DNA of 64,000 nucleotides from Auanema rhodensis (taxonomy: Eukaryota; Nematoda; Chromadorea; Rhabditida; Rhabditidae), in assembly GCA_964057225.1 (NCBI GenBank), contig OZ059900.1, forward strand, positions 10,116,501 through 10,180,500. The letters are read 5' to 3'. Below are positions 1 through 12,700 of this stretch, piece after piece (position 1 is the stretch's first letter; the number at the start of each line of letters is the position of its first letter). The position numbers and the translations under genes were made by a program. Under the pieces are notes generated by a model. It saw nothing but the letters and a program-made list of their open reading frames with translations. It had not been told where the DNA came from and did no database searches.

Positions 1-337
1 GATGGTGTTCCGAGACGTACGTGCCGAGGTGTTCTTCGAATAACTTTAGGCGTTGCCGCATTACTGCTGACCATACTGTTGGTTGACTCATTGGTATGTT
101 CCGAAACTGTCTTAAAACAGACAAAATGCAACTCATGTATAGGTGAGAGGATTGACATTCGAACATGTTGTGTACACCTTCATCATCTATGGCTACATGT
201 TCATCCTTCTTCTCTGGGGCTTTGGCGAGATATTCGCATTTACTCTCTACGTCAACGTGGAACCAATAAATCCACGAGAAAGCTTTGAGATGTATCGTGC
301 GTATAACGGAATCATGGTTCACGAACCGACTCGTTGA
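1..337 (+). CDS. C-terminal end of a membrane protein, unknown family (5' part outside window)
   Basis: Two exons, 1-93 and 143-337, flank a 49-nt intron (94-142) with GTATGT and GTATAG borders. They are joined in phase 0 and end in TGA at 335-337. The visible 95 residues open with an Arg-rich stretch, DGVPRRTCRG. A hydrophobic helix follows (ITLGVAALLLTILLV), then a second, aromatic-rich one ending GFGEIFAFTL. The tail is polar, with the motif NVEPINPRES. The gene is cut by the window edge, so its start, full length and total helix number are unknown. AATAAA at 358-363 is a fitting polyadenylation signal. I do not recognise the family. The exon join is well supported because both sides continue the same hydrophobic pattern and both splice sites are good. 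Confidence 0.7.
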
Positions 338-1809
338 TTATGTTCATTAGTATGTGTAATAAACATGAATACCTGTTACTTATTTGTCACATAGTTAAGC
401 AGTAAACAAACGCACAAACAACCAATTAGAATAAAAAACACTAAACTTTTTTTGCCCTTTGTGTTTTTGACCACATTGAAAAACAATATTTGAGCATTGA
501 CCAACAAATTTTTAAATTGAGAAAATGAGTAAACAAGCAGATAGTAATCATATTGGCATATCTGCATTTGAAATAAAATATTTGGAAGGGATTTATACAA
601 TTTCATCAAATACTTCATGTTCATCGAATGCGAAGAAATAAAAGTAATGAGGTAGTTTAAGAAGAAACATTACAAGAATTCTTTGAGAGCAACTTTAAGG
701 CCTTTACGACGTGACGTACATATGTATATCCATCAATCTATTATGTATATGCTGTTATGCCATAAGGAAATACTTGCAATAATTTAGTTTTTTTTTCATT
801 TTGTTGGTTCAGCTGATCCAAAAAATAACCTCACGAACTAATATTGTTCCTACATAAACTTGTTGAAAATTAGATGTCGTCATTGAAAAAACGATTAAAA
901 CGAGTAAAACGGAAGAATTATCAAAAAAACGAATGAAAATCGAAGTTTCTAAATAAAGAACGTAAAACTACTACTTCCTAGACGGATATACTTACGGTTT
1001 GAAATTAATAGAGAATTTCCTAAATTTTCGTATTCCGGAATTAATTTTTTTTACGTTTTTCACCTTCTTTCTATTCTCTCTTTTTTATGTTCGGTTATCT
1101 TTTTTTGTTTAGAATTCAATTTTGAAGGAAATTATAATAAAAATATCGGGTAACTATTGAGATTAAGAGATGGAAGAAAAATGAGTGAGAGACTATAGAT
1201 CTGGAAAAGCGTTTGCGTAACTTTTCGGAATCTACGGTATATTTTAATATTTTTCACATATTCATTTAAAGAGATGTGCTAATTATATAACATATCTATA
1301 GAGTAGTCACATATCTGTTTCATAAATTAGCAGAACTCTTCTACATAACCACATAACCACATATCTACACTTATTATTTGAGAGATCTCAGATATTTTCT
1401 CAGAGTTTACTTTATGGTATTTGCTTCTCACTTTTCTTTCTACTATTTCAGAATCATGTTAATCAACACTCAAATATACACAGAGTTTTACAGAGTCAGA
1501 GACAAAGATGCAGAGAATTTCAATTCAACAGGTAAAACTCTTTCGGGAAATATTTTAAAATGAGAAAGCATGGAACTAGAAGAGAATCAGAACAGGTAGC
1601 CTTGTAAAAAAATCTCATAATGAATGGGCGGAGCTCAAAAGGTAGAATATTAGGAAAATAATGAGTTTTAGAGATAAAAGGAAGTCAAAATCACATAGGA
1701 CCTGAGCATAAAAGGCTCAAAACTGGTAGATATCTCATATTTGAATTTTTCTCTCTTTTTTTGAATGTTCGTTGCTTTGCTTAGTAAAATATTACTTACA
1801 ATTTTTTAG
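338..1809. other. Intergenic, AT-rich
   Basis: Apart from the AATAAA near 358 there is no convincing gene. A possible exon lies at 1454-1531 (+), between TATTTCAG and GTAAAA borders, but its continuation cannot be decided because the next acceptor (at 1809) is open in more than one frame. Confidence 0.4.
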
Positions 1810-2004
1810 ATGTGCTGCTGCGAAAGCTTCAAGTCTTTGTGCCGAGCTATTGCTCACAAGTTATGCTTCAGAATGTCTGAAGAAGAAGAAGAACCCGAAA
1901 TCGTCTTCACCAAAGACACAAAAATTGTCTTCAGAGGCTTCCGTCCTATGTATCCTACTCCGGAAGCTGTCGAAGTTCAGGAAATTCAAGAACTTGCCGA
2001 ATAA
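1810..2004 (+). CDS. Small acidic protein with Cys-rich N-terminus (64 aa), unknown
   Basis: A single open frame of 64 codons starts at ATG 1810 and ends with TAA. The ATG follows directly after the acceptor-like ACAATTTTTTAG, so the mRNA could be spliced-leader trans-spliced with almost no 5' UTR, or this could be the last exon of a longer gene. The protein begins MCCCESFKSLC, so lipid modification or metal binding of the cysteines is possible. A run of five Glu follows near residue 25, then an acidic C-terminus. The codons are clearly less AT-biased than the surroundings. AATAAA near 2233 could serve as the polyadenylation signal. No family is recognised. The weak point is that the other two frames are also open over much of this stretch. 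Confidence 0.5.
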   Translation: MCCCESFKSLCRAIAHKLCFRMSEEEEEPEIVFTKDTKIVFRGFRPMYPTPEAVEVQEIQELAE

Positions 2005-2293
2005 CCACAAGTAGGCTATAAAATGAGAGAAAGATGGCATCGAACACTTATAGATTTTCTACTTCAATTCGAAACCTCCAAAAACCTTTCAACCACCTTC
2101 ATGAACAATCAACCCATCCTGCCAATCAAGAATAACTTCATACACAACCAACCGCCTCACCAAATGGAAAAAAGAAAACTCTTGCCAATCTTCACATTAA
2201 TGATCCAACTTGTTTTTACTCATCCAACATACTAATAAACTTGGACCTTGTTAAATAGTCTTGCATGTTTACTTATAGAAAATAGCAATTATA

Positions 2294-2509
2294 ACATGAA
2301 AGGGAGGGCTTAACAAGACAGCGAACAAAATTCTACAAGATATCGCAGCAAATTCCCGCAGCTGTTCAGTTAAACGCAGACGAGCAGACAGCATACATAG
2401 ACACGCAGACATCGAGACATTGAAAAAAATCTACGGTAGTCAGCGTGCAGCTATTCGCTCATATCAAAAGATCACACATCATCACCTCGTTCTTCACCGA
2501 AGCAGTTAG
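2294..2509 (+). other. GC-rich uninterrupted reading frame without ATG, possible terminal exon
   Basis: From a TGA near 2295 to the TAG at 2507-2509 one frame stays open for about 70 codons in sequence much richer in GC than its surroundings. An AATAAA-type signal follows at about 2526. The predicted peptide is basic and includes CSVKRRRADS. There is no in-frame ATG and no good acceptor, so it could be a 3' exon of an unseen gene, a gene relic or a noncoding transcript. Confidence 0.22.
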
Positions 2510-5500
2510 AAATATTTGCATTTTTTAATAAATAAGTTTCAAATATTATTCAAAAATTAAATAAAACAGAAACATATTAAAATTTCAAGGAATATGCCAG
2601 AAAACATTGAAATTAAAAAAAAATCACAATTACTTATTCATTTCTTAAATTTGAAAAAATATAGCTTATAGCTCATATATTTTGTGAAACAACTCTTTTT
2701 CTCTCATCAAAATCGAATATATTAGCTTAATTAATTTCTAAAATAAACCTTTTATGTCAATTTTTTTCAAAAAACTGATTTATATCTGTGTCCTCGTTTT
2801 GATACACATGTCGCTCATATGCATATCAATATCTTTAAATTAGAATAGACACCTATTCTTTCAATTTCCTTCTTAGTGTGATGGGTAATATCCGTCTTCA
2901 ACAAGCTTAGCTCTCTTTTAATTTTCAGACTAACTGCTAAACGATATACAACACATAAGTGAGAAACGATATCTCTCGGATTTGCTTCAACTCTATTCAT
3001 ACGTTTCTCTATCATGCTCTTATTTCTCTCTTCAAATACATTATCTATCAATCCGTGCATACAACCTCATCACTGATCACATATCGTTCATGATGAGGGC
3101 TCGACCAAAGGTTTGAAATCAGCATACATCACACGTTTTGTCTCTTTTAATTTTTTAATTTTCAATAGAAATTTATAATTTTGTTTCACATGAAAAACGG
3201 GGGATATGAACAAACGTATATAAATATATATATACATATATATATTTCCAGTATTTTAATACTTTTTAGGATGTTCTCAATTACTTCATACCGTACATAT
3301 TCTATATAGGAAGTAATATTTTCACTTTTTCCTCATCGAAACTTCCTTTTTCATCCTTTTTTTCCAAAATAAATCTTCCGTGCAAGATTTTTGAAATACG
3401 TTTTATTAGAGTTGAAAATATTCGTTACTAGCTTCTCTTTGAAAAAAAAATTGAAAATAATTTAATTTGAAAAAAAATGTTATTTTCTCACTCATACCTG
3501 AGCAAAATAACTGCGTGATATCTTATAAAATTTAGTAAAAATCGTATAGTGGCAAAGTGCATTTAAGAAAAAAAATTGAGTTAGCATATGCCTCATTAAT
3601 TTGACCAATGCTGACTTTTTTTTATCAAAGCTTGCTTTCAGTCTCTAATTAGCCTCATACGTTGACATAAACATCTCCTGTTGCTTATTGTTTTGCCAGC
3701 AAAAACAGAAAACTGGAGTGTTGTGTTTTGGAATACAAATAGATTTAATTGTAAACATAAACATAAGTGCAATTTTTGACTCAAATAAATATGGAAATGT
3801 TAATAAAAATAAAAATTTTAGGAGAGCTACTGCCTCTTGTTACTAAAATATAAAAGAAAAATTCAGGTAAGTTTGTATGTATCAAGATATGAAGATGTAT
3901 AGATATTTTCTCTCATAAAACCTGCATTTATCATATAAAGCCTCTTACACATTGATGTTTTTTGATTATTTTCACATAATATTAGTAAATTCACATAGTT
4001 TAAGAATATATAAAATACAATTTACTTTAATTATTATTTGAAAACCCTATTATCTCAATCAACGTTTTAATGCTAAACATCTTCATATCCAACCATATTT
4101 TTACTTTTTTAGTCAAAAGAAATTATAGAAACTAACCTATCTCTAATCCTTGCAATGTTTTGAAGCCGTGGATTCTTCTTATTTAGTTGTTGTGAATTAC
4201 TGTCAGTTACTAATCCCAAACTCTTCAATTTCTTAAATTTATTCTTTGATATATGGGAAATACAATCATATGTATTGAACAAAGAGAGAATCAATGTAGT
4301 TCAGGTTAAGGAGAAAAACAAGGAAACTTAAAGTCAATTATGACTTGGTATAATGAGCGTCGTACTATTTACATGCAATATAAATCATGAGAAATGCGCA
4401 TTAAGGAAGACAAAAATTGCTAAATTTGAATATAAATATGCTACTCAACTATTTTACCATAATAGTTTTTATATTCAAAAAAAATGTCATAAGTAACTTT
4501 ATATAAGGAAATAATGGACAGTAAAGAATGAAAAATGGGAAACAAATCAAGAAACAATTATTTTCTTGCTATTTTATGAATTTATTCCAATACTAAATCT
4601 TATGAAAAATAGTTTTTTGAGATTTAACATGAAAAACAATGAGAAGTACTATAATTTATCTAAAACCTGCATCGTTTACAAGTTAAGAAGTGTGTTAACT
4701 ATAAACACTCTTCAATCTAATACTCATATCATTAGAAAGTTTTAATATTCAAAGTTAAATAATACTTAAAACTTAATTTATTTTTTGCTATTTTTCAAAG
4801 TTGTAAGAAAACAATGTAACAAACCTTTCAATTAGTTCCAGATTATAACGAATTAAACTGTATATGAATGACATTGGATTGTATTAACCATATTGAACTG
4901 TAATTCCACCTAAAAGATTTAATATAAAAGCATAATATAGTTCTAGGTATACAAGCGATTGTTAGCAAGATGTATGAAATAATAATAATAATATTATATG
5001 GAAATATTCATAATCTCAATGTGACATCCTCATTAGAATAATAAAAGCGTGGGTCATAAGACAGTTAAGTACTTAAGTATGTTTATTAGTGAATTTTAAT
5101 ATAAGTATATACGTTCCTATGCATTTAAGATTGACCAATTAAACGTTTAAATGACATTCTATTGAAATGTAACTAGAATCTCTTCCAATTTACAAGAAAA
5201 AATCAATAAAACAATAAATTATTACATTATTTTTTGTTAAAATAATCATAATTTTCAACAATAAATATTAGATACTGCATGCAGTTTCAGTAAACTACTA
5301 TGACTAAGCGTATCGATAAAAGTGGTTTTAAACACATGAGGTCTAATCTATTACCTTTGGGCGCCAAAACGTATTATATATAAAGGTGATACGGATCAAA
5401 TTATTTCGAATATCCGGAAGTTTTAGTGTGGCTGTGCTGGGTTGCAGAAGCATTATGCTCTTCATCTAATTTGAATTATTCATTATATTGGTAACTATAC

Positions 5501-6646
5501 TTATATAACTATATCTTTCTATATAGTTATATAAGATATCATAACAATTTTTGCTGTCACTATGTGGTTTTCATAAGTTATATCAGATTATGATGAAACT
5601 GTTTATATTTACAAAAAGAGAATATATCGAAAATTTTGTAATATATAGTAAAGAATTTATTAACTATACATAGTTTATTACCTAATACATATAGTAACTA
5701 GTACAGAATACAATGTGAATAGAGATTCATAAAGTTTACTTTAACAGCTTTTTCCAGTTCTAAGCATTTCAGACTTTGAATTTCATTTAATATTCAATGT
5801 TTTATCTATTTGAATGATTTAAATCAAATATTCTAAATGAAGTTTTCATTAGCAAAGATGATCATAAAGTTTTCGTTAACAATAGTTTTTTCTTTTTATT
5901 TCTTCTTTGTTTTATAATTCTTTTCGTATTTTTTGTTTTTTTTTTACAAATTTCAAAGGAAATATTTAAAACTTCTTAAAGTTATTATATTTTTGGAACT
6001 AATGCTTGTATTTGCCTATATAAGTCGAGTTTTGTGTAAGATTTGAAGGAATTCCAATCTTCTCAATAGAAAATTGTTATTTTTTTTGAGTTTGTGAACG
6101 TTTTTTGTTTGAGAATTTTCTTTTTTTTTACCCATTTCTTGAATAATGCTTGAAACAATTATTTGAATATTATTTTGTGATTTTTAAGTTTTAATTTGTA
6201 TAGTTAGGTCTTATACTTCATAAGGCTCTAATCAATATTGTTCTCATTAGTTATGGCTTTAAACTATTGAATTGTGAACACTTCTTACATCATTATCTAG
6301 AAGAATTTAGAAGCAAATATCTCACATGACATTATTTAATTGGAAATTTTAGTTTGAAGAACAAGATGAAGTACGAGATTTAATAGGCGAATATTCAACA
6401 TAACTAATGAAGCACGATGCTGTAAACGGAAAAATAGGTATTAGGTTAATCAAACCAGAAGAGAATTTATGTGACTTTTATAATGAATTTGTTGAACTAA
6501 TTTGAAGACAAATATTTTATATTTTAGAATAATAATAAAGGTAATTATAAGAAAACAAATAAATATTTAATATAATATTAGAAAACATAACATATTAGAA
6601 TTAAAAAATAATAATTTAGTTAGTAAATTTATAAAAAAGTTGGATA
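2510..6646. other. Intergenic, AT-rich
   Basis: The stretch is dominated by A and T with short palindromic AT blocks, for example the tandem TATATA near 3217-3246 and the TATAGTTATATAA-type palindromes near 5490-5535. One hydrophilic frame of 81 codons lies on the minus strand at 2815-3060. It has no recognisable motif and no splice or start context that would support it. I see no tRNA or rRNA. Confidence 0.45.
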
Positions 6647-7019
6647 TTAAGCTTGAACCGCATTACTATCAGAAATAGCATTTTTTCGTTTAGTATGTAA
6701 ATAATATTGATAAGCTCCCCATACACCAATAACCATGAACAGAGTCAAAACGCTGATTAATACGCAAAATATTAACCATTTTTCCTGTGATGCACTTAAC
6801 TAAAATTACAACAAATATAATAATATACAGAATAGAGTAAAGACTTACATCATCTGATGCCAAGGATGATGACGCTAGCACTAATACAACAATAATAGTA
6901 TATACAAGTATTAGTTTAATATATGCTTTCCAATCTTCTGAATCACATGTTGGTAATGTTTCAGTCGTCTGCACAGTATTTGTGCTGTCTGTGAAATGAG
7001 ACATGTTACAATGTTCCAT
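6647..7019 (-). CDS. Two-helix small membrane protein (107 aa), unknown
   Basis: Exon 1 is 7019-6849 (57 codons) and exon 2 is 6799-6647 (50 codons plus TAA). They join in phase 0 across a 49-nt intron with GTAAGTCT and GTAATTTTAG borders. The N-terminal 30 residues are Thr- and Ser-rich with a sequon (Asn5-Met-Ser). Hydrophobic helices lie at about residues 34-54 and 66-88, separated by a short polar loop (ASDDLSASQEK). The tail is basic, with HTKRKN. The splice joins the two helices cleanly, which makes the model persuasive. An acceptor-like ATTCTTAG stands 15 nt before the ATG, so the message is probably trans-spliced. If it is instead a cis acceptor, the protein would be longer at its N-terminus. 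I do not recognise the family. Confidence 0.68.
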
Positions 7020-9200
7020 TTCACTCAAGTACCTAAGAATATTTAATAAAAGTTGAAAATGAGTAAGAAAATGAAGCATAAACAAAGAATTTTTTTAACA
7101 GTTACTTTTTTTTTTTTTGAAAATTAAGAAAAAAATCAATAATTTATTCTTATCGTTTTTCTAAATAATAGATTTTGTACAAATATGTCTAGTTTCAAGA
7201 TAGAGAAGCTCATGATTTTGCAAACTTGTCTATCTCTGACGCAGAAAAAAAAACATTTGAAACTATTCTTACAATTTTGGTTATTATTATTCACAAAAAA
7301 TGACGAATGGCCTGATTTTTCCGACAGTCTTTCATGACAAATCATATAAAACATTTCACATATAAAATTATTAAACTAAAAAATGAATAGTTAAAAAAAT
7401 ATAACAAAGATTTATTATATTATGATTCTGAGCAGGTTTGAAAGTTATGAAATTTTTCATGAGATTATTAAAAAATAAGAGATGTTATAGAGTTTTTAAC
7501 ATATAAAATTGCAAAATGAATGAAAAAATAGAAAAAGTCTATAAGTATAGTTGTCAAAAAATATGTAATTTGATTAAAAATTATTGAGAAATATATTAAA
7601 TTATAAGTTTGTTTTGGTAGTTAATGAGCAATTAATTAAAAAAAAATGTATTGTCACATATTTCTAACATACTCTCTAAACAGTGAAGCGTTTTCAATTA
7701 GAAGGCATTACTGAAAAATGTTAAAAAGCGCTGGCATTTTCAAAGTTAAACTGATAAAATTAGAAAAACAAAGCTTAAGCTTCCAAGGATTGAATCTGAT
7801 TGTTTTAAACGAGAATATCAGATGATATATTCAACTGTGAATGTAATTCATTCATGATATATGTATAATAAATATTATTTTGATTTTATTTATATTTCGA
7901 AATGAGCTAATGCCTTCTATTGTATAATGTTTTGATATATTTATATGATTATCAAAACATTCACATAGTTAACGATTAAAGAAGAAATGAGAAAAATGAA
8001 AAGAAATGAAGAGATATGCATAAGAATAATGAAATTCTATATAATTTAAATATATTGGCAAAAACTTACTAATATTAAATTGTCTGAATATGAAGAGATA
8101 TTCGCAAAATGCTAGTCATCCATCTGACTCGGCATCCTCCTATATACAGTCAGCATATACATATATTTGTGTTTCATCCGGCTGCATATGAGCCAACACA
8201 GACATGCTGTAGAAGAATATGCTGTGCAGATGTACATGGATGCAAGTACGTCTGTTTTTCAATATATGCCTGACATTTTTACATTTAAAAAAAAGAAAAA
8301 GAAAAAGAAATGTCTTGTGTCGGCATTGGTTTATTGTTTTTTTTTGTTGGCCGGTATGACTAACACACAAAAAGGCATTTGTGTGTGAAACACATTTAAA
8401 CGAATGTTCGCGCGTGATCAATTCAAGGAACATGACTCTTTCACTTTGTTTACGTGTTTTTGTATTAAAATTCACAAATATGATTACTTTTTTCCTGTTA
8501 ATATCATCAACATAAGTATAAAAATTTTAATTTATTGATGTTTCTCATGATTATCCTGCTTGAAACAATAGAAAACTATGCAATATAGGGCTTACTAGGG
8601 ATTTATTGAAATCCTTGAGATAACGAGGCAAAAAAAAGTAAAAAAAAACAAGAACAAAAGAAATTGATGACACTATGGATGTTAATGAAAAACAACTTAT
8701 ATATTGAAGAAAATGATGATGCAAATATTACAATACATGATAAAGAAAAGAGGAAGAAGTTACCAATGTTAATTTGGTTGCCAATTGACTAGTTATCAGG
8801 AATATAGGAATATATATATATATTTATAGATATAAGTAAATATATCTATATATATATTAACTTATATCATATAATATTCAATAGGAAAATCATAATGTGT
8901 CTAGAAAAAATGAAGGAATAGCATGATTTTGAATGATCCAATAGTTGGAGCATAAGAACAAACGATTGGGGATGACAAGAATATTACTATGCTATGGAAA
9001 AATAAAAAAAAAGATGATTGAATATTATAAATATTAATAGAATAGTTATTAGAAAAAATTAAAATGAGAGAGGGGGTATGCACGGGAATAGGGAAGGGAG
9101 ATGGAATCGGAAGTATTGGAATGAGACGAAATAATATAATTTGATAAAAAAAGAATGTATGTGATTTAAATAGGTAAAATATAATATGATAGAAGCATAT

Positions 9201-9224
9201 ATACTATACTATACTATACTATAT
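9201..9224. repeat. (ATACT)n short tandem repeat
   Basis: About five direct copies of a 5-bp unit, with ATATAGTATATA-like palindromes following. Confidence 0.85.
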
Positions 9225-9485
9225 GGATATAGTATATAGGGTATGGAGCATAATATCATCACGGCTTGCATATAATATATAGATAATCATATACTATATC
9301 AAAATACAATTATGATATAAAACTATTCACACAGTTTGACAAGAAATATGATTTGTTAAAGGCAAGTATGGTAATAAACGGGGAGATATTTTAGGGAAAG
9401 GAACGTCAAAAAAGAATTGGTTAGGAATGTGGATAGAAACAATTGTCGTAATATCCGGAATGGTTATCATAATAGAAAAAGAAAG

Positions 9486-9514
9486 TGAGAGAGAGAGAGA
9501 GAGAAAGAGAGAGA
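9486..9514. repeat. (GA)n-rich simple repeat
   Basis: Near-continuous GA dinucleotides with one or two interruptions. Similar GA or CT runs recur through the Pax6 introns, for example near 14025-14052, 16075-16094, 21470-21486 and 23459-23470. Confidence 0.8.
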
Positions 9515-9763
9515 TAATGGTAGAGATATAGAGATGAGTCAAAATGCGGGAATCAAACATAATTAAGTAATACTTACAATGAACACAGATGAAATCATTC
9601 GAGAATTATAAAACATTCAAAATTCAATGTATATATATATGTAAAATGTACTCGGTTTCTTGATAATATTTCCTTTATAATTATATATTTATATTCATAT
9701 AATTGTACTGTTTTCTGCTGCAATCGCTTGCTCTGTTATGTTTTCTATTTCAAAAACAAGCAT

Positions 9764-12700
9764 TTATGATCTCCAATAGTGACTGGCATCATGTTGATCA
9801 GCAACAGCTGATGCTGTAGCTGCGGACAAATCATGCATAGATGGTGCCTGAGGTACAGCAACTGATACGGGATCCAAGCTGTTGAGAACAGCAGACACTG
9901 GGATAGTCATTCCAGGAGGAATACCTGAAAAAATAACATTTAAACAGTTGAACATTTTGAATTTCGCATGTATTCATGAGATTTCAGTATAGATTAATGT
10001 CATGTACTCAATAAGTTTTGTTTTCGATATGTTAGCCAAGGTGTTTAATAAATGAAAACCAGAGCCAAGATACAGTTCACATTTTTCATTCACACCCCAC
10101 AAAAATGTGACAAACTTTATAATATCGTCAAAGGAATACTGAGAAAATCCTTTTTTTTTTGAATATACCCACACGCTAAATTTTGATTTAAATTCAGATT
10201 GAAAGATTGTGACGAAAAAAGTCTAGGTGAATGGGATTTGAGTCTAATCTGTACTGACAAGTGGCACATGTATTAAATAGTTGGAGTCACATCTGGCCTG
10301 GGATGCTTGATTTCTCTCTGTGTATGTGCAGAGAACAAGACACAAAGAGAGAGAGAGAGAGGGTGGAAAAGGTATATGGAAGGGCTTCTGTCACAGTAAC
10401 TAAGACTAGAAAAAGAAAAGGGAAGTGGTTAGCGAATTGATTGCCATCTTTATGTCTTTTCAACAAAGAAATCATTTGAAAATTGAGCTAAAAAAAATTT
10501 AAGTGGAATATGAGGAAATATTCTGGCACTTATATCTCTATCTAATTTCTAATTAACGCTCAGCAGATTATTCAACCGACCTCGTGTTACTGTTGAATTG
10601 CACTTATCTAGACGCAATTCGAATGTAAAATATACTTTATCGTAGATCACAATAAAGTATAGACAGTAACTATAAATGACAGTCGTAAAGCGTGAGGACA
10701 ACAGTAGGCGGTTATTCATTGCTTGATGTCCTCTCACCTACATTGGGATAATAGCATCATTAAGTCGTTAATCATTGCATGTACTACATGTGCTATCGCT
10801 CAGACAGATCAGCATATTTGAACGTGAGTGGTAATAATGCTGTTAAAATGACGATGTTTAAGTCCTCTCTTTGTGTAGCATCAGACTGTCCTCTTTGGTC
10901 CCCAATTACTTCCCCCTTCGTCTTCAATCTACCTACGCAACGCTTCATGTTGTGTTCCTGTTCAGACTGTTGTCTGTATTTCTCGCCATATGTTGTACAC
11001 TCTAATAATCTTTCTCTCACTCTGTATCTCTCTAATACTCATCGTACTCACTCTTCTTTCGTGTTACTCTATATGACCACATCATCTCTCTCTCATTCAC
11101 ATGCAACACTATCATTTCTCTGCATCTCTCATCTTCACGTGCACTTATTAAACGTATGCAATATCTCTCATCTCTTTGAACATTCTATGTTCATATTCTT
11201 AGTTCTCACCCCACACTGCTGATGACAATCTTACAGCGACATCGACGGGAAGTGAAAGGGGTCAACACGGATTACTGTAGTTTCTGCTAAAAATGCAACC
11301 AATAGCTAGTCACTAACGCTGACTAGATGGAACGCTCTGATCATGTTTAGGCATCAATTTTATATTATATCCGATTGCTTCTAGTTTTCTCTCTTTACTT
11401 GTTGTTTGAGTTTAAGCTACAAAATCTGTACTCACCACTGACGTTGGTTGGGGTGGATGCGCTCATGGGTGGCTGGAATGAGTGTGTAGTTTGGAGAGAT
11501 CGACCATAAGGCTGAAATTATAAAAAATTAGTAAAAAACAACATTATTTTTGTAATTTTGAAAAGAATCGTCACTTGTCCACTTACGTTGAATGCATCAT
11601 AAGGTGATCGGGCATTGAACATGTGATGCGAGTTGAAGTCGGTGGTTTGATATCCCATACCGAGGCCAGGATTTGGAAAACCGAAACTGAAAAAACAAAA
11701 CGTAAAAAGCCGTATAAGATATTCAATATATATATATGTTCAATCAAGTATGACATGTTTAATTAGTGTCACAAACTATGTTTGGAAGACAATCGGCCTG
11801 AGACACGGTGACAAGTCATGGCGTCAACCAGAGTGTTTTTCAGATAGATCATGCTGACGACGACAAACGACATCGATGTCGCTTGAGGCTGTCATATCGA
11901 GACTGTGAACAATCTCCATCAAACGGATTGTCACCGAAGACAAAGAGCGAACGTATGCAATTCATCATCAAGTCACATAAATTAGATAAAGTGTTTCCAA
12001 TGTGAAAGTCATAAATTAGCGGGCGGAAAGAAAAAAAAACGATTTGTTTTTACGATTAATTAATGATGACCGGAAGTGTTTCAAAAACTTATGAATTTGT
12101 CGCAAGCTTTTATAAACAAATTATTGCATAATTAATTAGTTAGAATAATAAAGAAACGTACTATGGATCCATGGTTGGTTGAGGTGGAAGACCGCCGTAC
12201 ATCTGTGCTGTTGCAGCACCTGACGGTGGCACAAAGCTTGTGCTGACGGGCGCTGAATTTGTTGGGAATCGACTTTGCGATGGAGTCGGCGAACTGCTTG
12301 TCGTTGTGCTGGATGGATTGCTACCCGTTGTGCTCATTGAAGTATCCATAGTGTTTGACCGCTTATTTCGCAGCTTTTCTTCCCGTCGCCATTTTGCTCG
12401 ACGATTTGAGAACCAGACCTAAAAATGTAATGAGTACAGAGTTATTATTGAAAATTCTTTGATAATATAATAGTTTTTCACATATTTTCTTTTTTTATTT
12501 TATAATTGTACCACAGATTCCAGAACCAACTTCAATAGCATTGATTTACATATGTGTGGATCTATAGACCCAGATGAGAATTATGCTGATGCTAAGATCT
12601 GATAGAATACAAGAAGCAAGTTTGATGGCTGACCGGATATGCTCATTATCTTATTCTCTCCCGCCAATCCATGTCAACCTTCACCCTCGCAATCGTTCTC

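Larger units (their letters stand above)
7020..9763. other. Intergenic, between the small membrane protein and the vab-3 3' end
   Basis: AT-rich DNA with simple repeats: AT palindromes at 8808-8860, (ATACT)n at 9201-9224 and a GA run at 9486-9514. The part nearest 9763 must contain the 3' UTR of the Pax6 gene, but no clear AATAAA was found in sense orientation. Frames on both strands at 8140-8475 overlap each other and have poor composition, and are not accepted. Confidence 0.4.

Noticed and set aside
8140-8475. 111-codon minus-strand frame
   Set aside because: It overlaps an open frame on the other strand, contains poly(Lys)/poly(Phe) from A/T runs and shows no family resemblance.
10779-11222. 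147-codon plus-strand frame inside vab-3 intron 11
   Set aside because: It is rich in Ser, Leu, His and Cys from CT-rich low-complexity DNA, antisense to an intron, with no motif or splice support.
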